Part shown: positions 8,216 to 11,679 of the stretch, one piece after another
Layout of the letters: each line of letters begins with the position of its first letter
Numbering within the stretch: position 1 is the stretch's first letter
NCBI GenBank assembly: GCA_018067265.1
Contig: JAGPUY010000251.1
Coordinates: 1-16,568, forward strand
Length of the DNA stretch: 16,568 bases
Direction: 5' to 3'
DNA from: Oceanihabitans sp.
GTDB taxonomy: Bacteria; Bacteroidota; Bacteroidia; Flavobacteriales; Flavobacteriaceae
The notes under the pieces: model-generated
What the model saw: only the letters and a program-made list of their open reading frames with translations
The model's database searches: none
Told to the model about the DNA's origin: nothing
Program-made: the position numbers and the translations under genes

Positions 8216-8658
8216 TGAAAACTTTACAAGAGTTTTTAGGGAAGCAAGAGTATTTAAAAATAAAGCTTAAGCTTACTAGAACAAATCATTTTGAAGTTAA
8301 GGCCTCTATAAATGGTGTTAAAGGGCTTTTTATTTTAGATACTGGAGCATCTAGTTCCTGTGTTGGTTTTGAAGCTATAGAAACTTTTGGACTGAAGGTA
8401 AAAGATTCTGAAATTAAAGCAGCCGGTGCGGGTGCTACAAATATGCTCACCCAAATTTCTAAAAAGAACAAATTAAAAATAGGTCGTTGGAAAAATGAAA
8501 AAACGGCACTTATACTTTTTGACCTTACACATGTTAACACTGCGCTTACCAATCATAATGCAAAACCAGTAGATGGTATTATTGGTGCAGATATATTAAA
8601 AAAGGGAAAAGCGATCATAGATTACGAAAAGAAACATTTGTACTTAAAAAAGCCTTAA
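8215..8658 (+). CDS. Retropepsin-like (clan AA) aspartic protease
   Basis: The 147-residue protein carries one aspartic-protease active site, FILDTGASSSCVG, with the catalytic Asp at 42. A second conserved segment, VDGIIGADIL, matches the hydrophobic-hydrophobic-G turn that supports the catalytic loop. At this length with a single DTGA motif, the enzyme should work as a homodimer, like retroviral proteases. There is no signal peptide or membrane helix, so it is predicted cytoplasmic, unlike the CHAT protein before it. Its start codon overlaps the CHAT stop by one base, and the response regulator begins 59 bases later. The coupling suggests a shared pathway, but which protein it cuts cannot be read from the sequence. 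Family assignment is confident. Confidence 0.9.
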   Translation: MKTLQEFLGKQEYLKIKLKLTRTNHFEVKASINGVKGLFILDTGASSSCVGFEAIETFGLKVKDSEIKAAGAGATNMLTQISKKNKLKIGRWKNEKTALILFDLTHVNTALTNHNAKPVDGIIGADILKKGKAIIDYEKKHLYLKKP

Positions 8659-8676
8659 ATAACTAAACAAATTTCT

Positions 8677-8684
8677 TACATTTA
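8677..8684 (+). promoter_or_regulatory. Possible -7 element (TACATTTA) of the response regulator gene
   Basis: TACATTTA fits TAnnTTTG except for the final base, as in the downstream array promoters, but the expected -33 position holds CTTA. It could give the regulator its own promoter in addition to read-through from the protease genes. Confidence 0.3.
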
Positions 8685-8685
8685 C

Positions 8686-8706
8686 GAGTAATAGCAACTA
8701 TTACTC
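8686..8706 (+). promoter_or_regulatory. Perfect inverted repeat in the response regulator leader
   Basis: GAGTAATAG and CTATTACTC form a perfect 9-bp inverted repeat around CAA, 11 bases before the ATG at 8718. It could be an RNA hairpin near the translation start. It could also be a DNA operator: its length (21 bp) and its CTA-ending half-sites loosely resemble the array repeat. There is no T-tract after it, so a simple terminator is unlikely. Confidence 0.5.
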
Positions 8707-8717
8707 CCTCTTAATTA

Positions 8718-9350
8718 ATGAACACTTCTATAATAATAGCAGACGATCATCCACTAATGCTTCGTGGCATTCAAGATTTTTTAACATCTAAAGGTTTTAA
8801 TATCTTAGGAAGTGCTCCAGACGGACAAGCGGCGTACAATCTTATTGTCAAAGAAAAACCAGACATTGCACTTTTAGACATACGAATGCCTTATATGACT
8901 GGGTTAGAAGTAGCCGAAAAGTGCAAAAAAAACAATATTGAAACTAAAATAATTTTAATCACTTTTGATAAAGAAGAGGAAATTTTTGATAAAGCAAAAG
9001 CGCTTGGTATTTATGGGTATATATTAAAGGAGTTTGCTATTGAAGAAATTGAAACATGTATTGCACATGTAGAGATGGATGAGCCTTATTTTAGCGAAGA
9101 AATTGCAGACTACCTTAATAAATCTGATTCCACCGTAGACACCAGTGTGCTTGAAAACCTTACCAAATCAGAAAGAAGAGTTGTTCAATTTATTGCAGAA
9201 AACATGACTAGTCAACAAATAGCAGATACCCTTTTTATTTCTGTTAGGACTATTGAAAAGCACCGCTCTAATATTGTAGCCAAACTAAATCTGGACAATA
9301 AACCAACTGCGCTATCTATTTGGGCCAATTTAAATAAAGACAAATTTTAA
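8718..9350 (+). CDS. NarL/FixJ-family response regulator (REC + LuxR-type HTH)
   Basis: The 210-residue protein has a receiver domain at 1-120 with all key residues: acidic pair Asp9-Asp10, phospho-acceptor Asp54 in ALLDIRMP, switch Thr82 and Lys104 in YILKE. A LuxR-type DNA-binding domain follows at about 145-207, with NLTKSERRVVQFIAENMTSQQIADTLFIS and recognition helix RTIEKHRSNIVAKL. Length and layout are standard. It is the last gene of the cassette, 59 bases after the aspartic protease, and no histidine kinase is encoded in the window, so it is an orphan here. Directly downstream begin five promoters that share a 22-bp inverted repeat of the size bound by NarL/FixJ dimers. It is therefore the obvious candidate regulator of that array (inference from position and site symmetry). 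Confidence 0.93.
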   Translation: MNTSIIIADDHPLMLRGIQDFLTSKGFNILGSAPDGQAAYNLIVKEKPDIALLDIRMPYMTGLEVAEKCKKNNIETKIILITFDKEEEIFDKAKALGIYGYILKEFAIEEIETCIAHVEMDEPYFSEEIADYLNKSDSTVDTSVLENLTKSERRVVQFIAENMTSQQIADTLFISVRTIEKHRSNIVAKLNLDNKPTALSIWANLNKDKF

Positions 9351-9354
9351 CAAA

Positions 9355-9404
9355 AAATACGTAGAGGTACGTATTTCACATATCAATAACATAATATACC
9401 TTTA
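9355..9404 (+). promoter_or_regulatory. Unit 1 operator and promoter
   Basis: The inverted repeat is 9355-9376 (AAATACGTAG, AG, GTACGTATTT; 9 of 10 arm positions symmetric). TTTC at 9374-9377 serves as -33 element, then a 19-bp spacer and TACCTTTA at 9397-9404. The repeat ends inside the -33 element, where a bound activator could touch RNA polymerase. It starts 5 bases after the response regulator stop codon. Confidence 0.85.
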
Positions 9405-9408
9405 CACT

Positions 9409-9478
9409 GCTATTAATTCAGTTCTTAGGGAGAATTGTTAAAGGCTCTAGTTTTATCTAAAACTAGAGCCTTATTTTG
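9409..9478 (+). ncRNA. Candidate small RNA 1 of the array
   Basis: The predicted transcript of about 70 nt starts near GCTATTAAT. Hairpin A pairs CAGTTCT (9419-9425) with AGAATTG (9431-9437), 7 bp including one G-U, with loop UAGGG. The terminator hairpin at 9441-9472 follows. There is no start codon with a usable frame. The ends are estimated from the -7 element and terminator. Confidence 0.8.
9441..9478 (+). terminator. Rho-independent terminator of small RNA 1
   Basis: AAGGCTCTAGTTTT pairs with AAAACTAGAGCCTT, a 14-bp perfect stem with loop ATCT, followed by ATTTTG. Confidence 0.88.
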
Positions 9479-9503
9479 TTACGATTATTTCTTTTCGCTA
9501 TAA

Positions 9504-9552
9504 AAACAGGTATAACTACGTGTTTTTTATATAAACAACACTCTTATCTTTA
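9504..9552 (+). promoter_or_regulatory. Unit 2 operator (degenerate) and promoter
   Basis: The left arm AAACAGGTAT has diverged while the right arm CTACGTGTTT is closer to consensus (9504-9525). TTTT at 9523-9526, an 18-bp spacer and TATCTTTA at 9545-9552 follow. The weaker symmetry and shorter spacer suggest a weaker or differently tuned unit. Confidence 0.7.
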
Positions 9553-9556
9553 CCCT

Positions 9557-9620
9557 GCTATTATTCGATTTTTTTTAGGAAATCACTAAAGGTTCTAGTT
9601 TGTATAGCTAGAACCTTTTT
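9557..9620 (+). ncRNA. Candidate small RNA 2 of the array
   Basis: This RNA of about 64 nt starts near GCTATTATTCG. Hairpin A is shorter here, GATTT (9567-9571) with AAATC (9580-9584), and the 8-base loop ends UUUUUAGG. It lacks the third G of the loop motif seen in the sisters. The terminator hairpin is at 9588-9618. Confidence 0.7.
9588..9620 (+). terminator. Rho-independent terminator of small RNA 2
   Basis: AAAGGTTCTAG pairs with CTAGAACCTTT (11 bp, 9-base loop) and ends in a T-run. Relative to units 1 and 3 the stem has GGTTCTAG/CTAGAACC in place of GGCTCTAG/CTAGAGCC, a compensatory C-G to U-A change. Confidence 0.88.
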
Positions 9621-9644
9621 ATTTATAAAACAGATTTCCTCTAA

Positions 9645-9694
9645 AAATACGTAGAACTACGTATTTCATATATCCAAAACATACTATATCTTTA
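9645..9694 (+). promoter_or_regulatory. Unit 3 operator and promoter
   Basis: This is a perfect inverted repeat at 9645-9666: AAATACGTAG, AA, CTACGTATTT. TTTC at 9664-9667, a 19-bp spacer and TATCTTTA at 9687-9694 follow. It best represents the array consensus. Confidence 0.9.
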
Positions 9695-9698
9695 CAGT

Positions 9699-9768
9699 GC
9701 TATTAATCGGTTCTTTAGGGAGAATTGTAAAAGGCTCTAGTTATAATTAAGCTAGAGCCTTTTTTTAT
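9699..9768 (+). ncRNA. Candidate small RNA 3 of the array
   Basis: This RNA of about 70 nt starts near GCTATTAATCGG. Hairpin A pairs CGGTTCT (9708-9714) with AGAATTG (9721-9727), 7 bp, exposing loop UUAGGG. The terminator hairpin follows at 9729-9763. Its hairpins are close to those of RNA 1, with an A-U to G-U change in the second pair. Confidence 0.82.
9729..9768 (+). terminator. Rho-independent terminator of small RNA 3
   Basis: AAAAGGCTCTAG pairs with CTAGAGCCTTTT (12 bp, 11-base loop) and is followed by a T-rich tail. Confidence 0.92.
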
Positions 9769-9793
9769 TTTATATCCCTATTCTTTCTTTGAA

Positions 9794-9843
9794 AAATACG
9801 TAGAACTACGTATTTCATATATCCTAAACATACTATATCTTTA
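9794..9843 (+). promoter_or_regulatory. Unit 4 operator and promoter
   Basis: This is a perfect inverted repeat (9794-9815) identical to that of unit 3, with TTTC at 9813-9816, a 19-bp spacer and TATCTTTA at 9836-9843. Over 56 bases it differs from unit 3 at one position, so one copied the other recently. Confidence 0.9.
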
Positions 9844-9849
9844 CAGTAT

Positions 9850-9926
9850 GCTATTAATTAGTTTTTAGGGAAAATTATTTTTGCATGAAAACTCTACATT
9901 ATTATAATGTGGAGTTTTCGCATTTT
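9850..9926 (+). ncRNA. Candidate small RNA 4 of the array, with a different 3' module
   Basis: This RNA of about 76 nt starts near GCTATTAATTAG. Hairpin A pairs TAGTTTT (9859-9865) with AAAATTA (9871-9877), loop UAGGG. Two pairs that are C-G in RNAs 1 and 3 are U-A here, so pairing is kept while bases change. The 3' hairpin (9887-9919) is unrelated to the GGCTCTAG stem of units 1-3. Confidence 0.75.
9887..9926 (+). terminator. 3' hairpin of small RNA 4, probable terminator
   Basis: GAAAACTCTACATTA pairs with TAATGTGGAGTTTTC (15 bp with one G-U) around a short loop. The following sequence, GCATTTTAA, is a weaker T-tract than in units 1-3, so termination may be less complete. Confidence 0.65.
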
Positions 9927-10113
9927 AATAGATAAAGTTTTTAGTTCTATCCGTATAGCTTTCTAAATTAAAAACGCAGTATTTCCGTTCATCTTATTTC
10001 AAGCGCTAAATTATTAATTCAGATATTTTTAGCCCAAAAACAACCAAACACTAACAAAACCAACGTGTTACAACCTATTTAGAAGAGGAAAATCACGAAA
10101 GTGCAATGAAAAA

Positions 10114-10163
10114 AAATACGTAGAAATACGTATTTTATTTACGGTTTATGTTTTTTATATTTA
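10114..10163 (+). promoter_or_regulatory. Unit 5 operator and promoter (microprotein gene)
   Basis: The inverted repeat is 10114-10135 (AAATACGTAG, AA, ATACGTATTT; 9 of 10 arm positions symmetric). TTTT at 10133-10136, a 19-bp spacer and TATATTTA at 10156-10163 follow, then GCTATTAATC at the expected start. The spacer sequence differs from the other units but geometry is identical, so the geometry itself is conserved. Confidence 0.87.
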
Positions 10164-10194
10164 CAAAGCTATTAATCAATTACTTATAAAGGGG

Positions 10195-10233
10195 AAACTC
10201 GACACACTGTAGTCTAAAAATGCTACAGAGTTT
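10195..10233 (+). promoter_or_regulatory. Leader hairpin upstream of the microprotein
   Basis: CTGTAG (10207-10212) pairs with CTACAG (10223-10228). An outer helix pairs AAACT (10195-10199) with AGTTT (10229-10233). The outer arms echo the AAACTC/GAGTTT stem of unit 4. The stem ends 15 bases before the start codon and may control its translation (inference). Confidence 0.5.
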
Positions 10234-10248
10234 AAAATTCAGAAAGAA

Positions 10249-10368
10249 ATGGAAAACACTCTAGAAATGGAAAACAACCTAAATTTCACACACAAACTAC
10301 TTATCGCTGGTCTAGTTGTACTAGTTATTACAATAATATTAGTAAACATTTATGTGAATTTCTTTTAG
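10249..10368 (+). CDS. 39-residue single-pass membrane microprotein driven by the array promoter
   Basis: The ORF encodes a polar N-terminus with four acidic residues (MENTLEMENNLNFTHK) followed by a hydrophobic helix of about 20 residues (LLIAGLVVLVITIILVNIYV) and a short NFF tail. AGAAAGAA just before the ATG is a weak purine-rich ribosome site; Met7 (10267) is an alternative start. It lies about 80 bases downstream of the fifth array promoter and ends 22 bases before a strong terminator, so it has its own complete transcription unit. I do not recognise a family. Candidate roles are a regulator of a membrane protein or kinase, or a small hydrophobic toxin of type I toxin-antitoxin kind; the sequence does not decide. 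Shared operators place it in the same regulon as the small RNAs. Confidence 0.72.
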   Translation: MENTLEMENNLNFTHKLLIAGLVVLVITIILVNIYVNFF

Positions 10369-10390
10369 TTTTATTATAGTTATTTAAACA

Positions 10391-10425
10391 AAAAAAGCGC
10401 GATTTTAGGGATATCGCGCTTTTTT
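10391..10425 (+). terminator. Bidirectional terminator between the microprotein and sucB
   Basis: AAAAAAGCGCGAT pairs with ATCGCGCTTTTTT (13 bp) around the 9-base loop TTTAGGGAT. It serves the plus-strand microprotein unit and the convergent sucAB operon. The plus-strand loop repeats the UUAGGG motif of the small RNAs, and the minus-strand loop is its complement. Confidence 0.92.
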
Positions 10426-10446
10426 ATTTAATATACTTTAAAAATC

Positions 10447-11658
10447 TTACATTTCTAAAGCCTTCTTAATATCGTTATTCATTAATAATTCTGTTGGGTT
10501 TTCTAGCGCTTCTTTAATAGCTACTAAGAAACCTACAGATTCTTTACCATCAATAATTCTATGATCGTAAGATAATGCCAAATACATCATTGGGTGTATT
10601 TCTACTTTACCAGCAACAGCAATTGGTCTTTCAATAATATTATGCATTCCTAAAATGGCACTTTGTGGTGGGTTTATAATTGGCGTAGATAACATACTTC
10701 CAAAAACACCTCCATTCGTAATGGTAAATGTACCACCTGTCATTTCATCCACAGTAATTTGACCATCTCTTGCACGAAGCGCTAAACGCTTTACTTCAGA
10801 CTCAATACCTCTAAATGATAAATTCTCCGCATTTCTAATAACAGGAACCATAAGTCCTTTTGGACCAGAAACTGCGATAGAGATATCTACAAAATCATAG
10901 GTTAGCATTTCTTTTCCGTCTATCATAGAGTTTACAGAAGGATACATTTCTAATGCTCTTACTACTGCAAGTGAAAAGAAACTCATAAAACCTAAGCCAA
11001 CGCCATGCTTTGCTTTAAAGTCTTCTTTATATTGATTACGCAAAGCAAAAATAGGAGTCATATTAACTTCGTTAAACGTAGTTAACATGGCTGTGGTGTT
11101 TTTCACTTCTACTAAACGTTCTGCTACTTTTCTGCGTAACATAGACATTTTGCTTCTAGAAGAACCTCTATTCCCACCAGTTGGTGTTCCCATAGATGGA
11201 ACCGCTTGTACGGCATCTTCCTTAGTTACTCTACCATCTTTTCCAGTTCCAGTAATCGCAGAAGCTTGCATTCCTTTTTCAGCTAAAATCTTTTTTGCTG
11301 CAGGACTTGCTGTTCCTGTTGCATACGTTTCCGTTTTAGGAGATTCTGCTTTTGGTGCTTCCGCCTTAGGTGCTTCCGTTTTTGCTTCCGCTTTTGGTGC
11401 AGCTCCACCTTCTGGTTTTGCAGCACTTGTATCGATTAAACATACTACTGCTCCAACAGCTACAGCATCCCCTTCTTCTGCTTTAAAAGTAATTGTTCCG
11501 CTAGCTTCAGCAGGTAATTCTAATGTTGCTTTATCGCTATCTACTTCTGCAATAGCTTGGTCTTTTTCTACATAATCACCTTCTTCAACTAACCATGTTG
11601 CTATTTCTACTTCTGTAATAGATTCTCCTGGTGAAGGAACTTTCATTTCTAAAATCAT
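10447..11658 (-). CDS. sucB: Dihydrolipoyllysine-residue succinyltransferase (E2 of 2-oxoglutarate dehydrogenase)
   Basis: The 403-residue E2o transfers the succinyl group from lipoamide to CoA in the TCA cycle. The lipoyl domain is residues 1-78 with the lipoylated Lys43 in EVDSDKATLELPAE. An Ala/Pro/Lys/Glu linker of repeated APKAE/SPKTE units spans about 79-110. The peripheral subunit-binding domain is about 114-150 (ASPAAKKILAEKG and TGKDGRVTKEDA). The catalytic acetyltransferase domain covers about 165-403, with His366 and Asp370 in SYDHRIIDGKE. A single lipoyl domain, normal length and close linkage to sucA on the same strand (sucA stop 21 bases upstream) identify E2o rather than E2p. 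It shares the sucA promoter and ends at the bidirectional terminator 10391-10425. Confidence 0.96.
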   Translation of the reverse strand: MILEMKVPSPGESITEVEIATWLVEEGDYVEKDQAIAEVDSDKATLELPAEASGTITFKAEEGDAVAVGAVVCLIDTSAAKPEGGAAPKAEAKTEAPKAEAPKAESPKTETYATGTASPAAKKILAEKGMQASAITGTGKDGRVTKEDAVQAVPSMGTPTGGNRGSSRSKMSMLRRKVAERLVEVKNTTAMLTTFNEVNMTPIFALRNQYKEDFKAKHGVGLGFMSFFSLAVVRALEMYPSVNSMIDGKEMLTYDFVDISIAVSGPKGLMVPVIRNAENLSFRGIESEVKRLALRARDGQITVDEMTGGTFTITNGGVFGSMLSTPIINPPQSAILGMHNIIERPIAVAGKVEIHPMMYLALSYDHRIIDGKESVGFLVAIKEALENPTELLMNNDIKKALEM

Positions 11659-11679
11659 GCGCTATAATTTTATTTTATA

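Larger units (their letters stand above)
9352..10428 (+). repeat. Array of five tandem operator-promoter transcription units
   Basis: This region holds no long gene. It consists of five units starting near 9355, 9504, 9645, 9794 and 10114 (steps of 149, 141, 149 and 320 bases). Each has an inverted repeat, a Bacteroidota-type promoter at fixed spacing, the transcript start GCTATTA(A)T and a hairpin-ended RNA. Units 3 and 4 are identical at 55 of 56 bases across operator and promoter. Units 1-4 appear non-coding and unit 5 encodes a membrane microprotein. The 180 bases between units 4 and 5 (9930-10110) hold only a possible decayed unit. Confidence 0.9.

Noticed and set aside
9588..9768. Array as an inverted-repeat or MITE-type mobile element
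   Set aside because: There are no terminal inverted repeats or target-site duplications bounding the units. Conserved promoter geometry and covarying hairpins are better explained by selection on transcription units.
9885..9935. 16-codon ORF inside small RNA 4 (MKTLHYYNVEFSHFNR)
   Set aside because: The frame runs through both arms of the 15-bp hairpin and past the predicted end of the RNA. It has no counterpart in the sister units, so it is probably fortuitous.
9352..10163. CRISPR array interpretation of the regularly spaced palindromic repeats
   Set aside because: The repeats are operators followed by conserved promoter, hairpin and terminator sequence. The intervals are not unique spacers, are about 120 bases long, and no cas genes are present.
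11087..11575. 162-codon open frame on the plus strand opposite sucB
   Set aside because: It is antisense to the lipoyl, linker and E3-binding coding region of sucB. Its Ala/Ser-rich sequence is explained by the reverse complement of the repeated Ala/Pro/Lys linker, and it has no promoter or start context.
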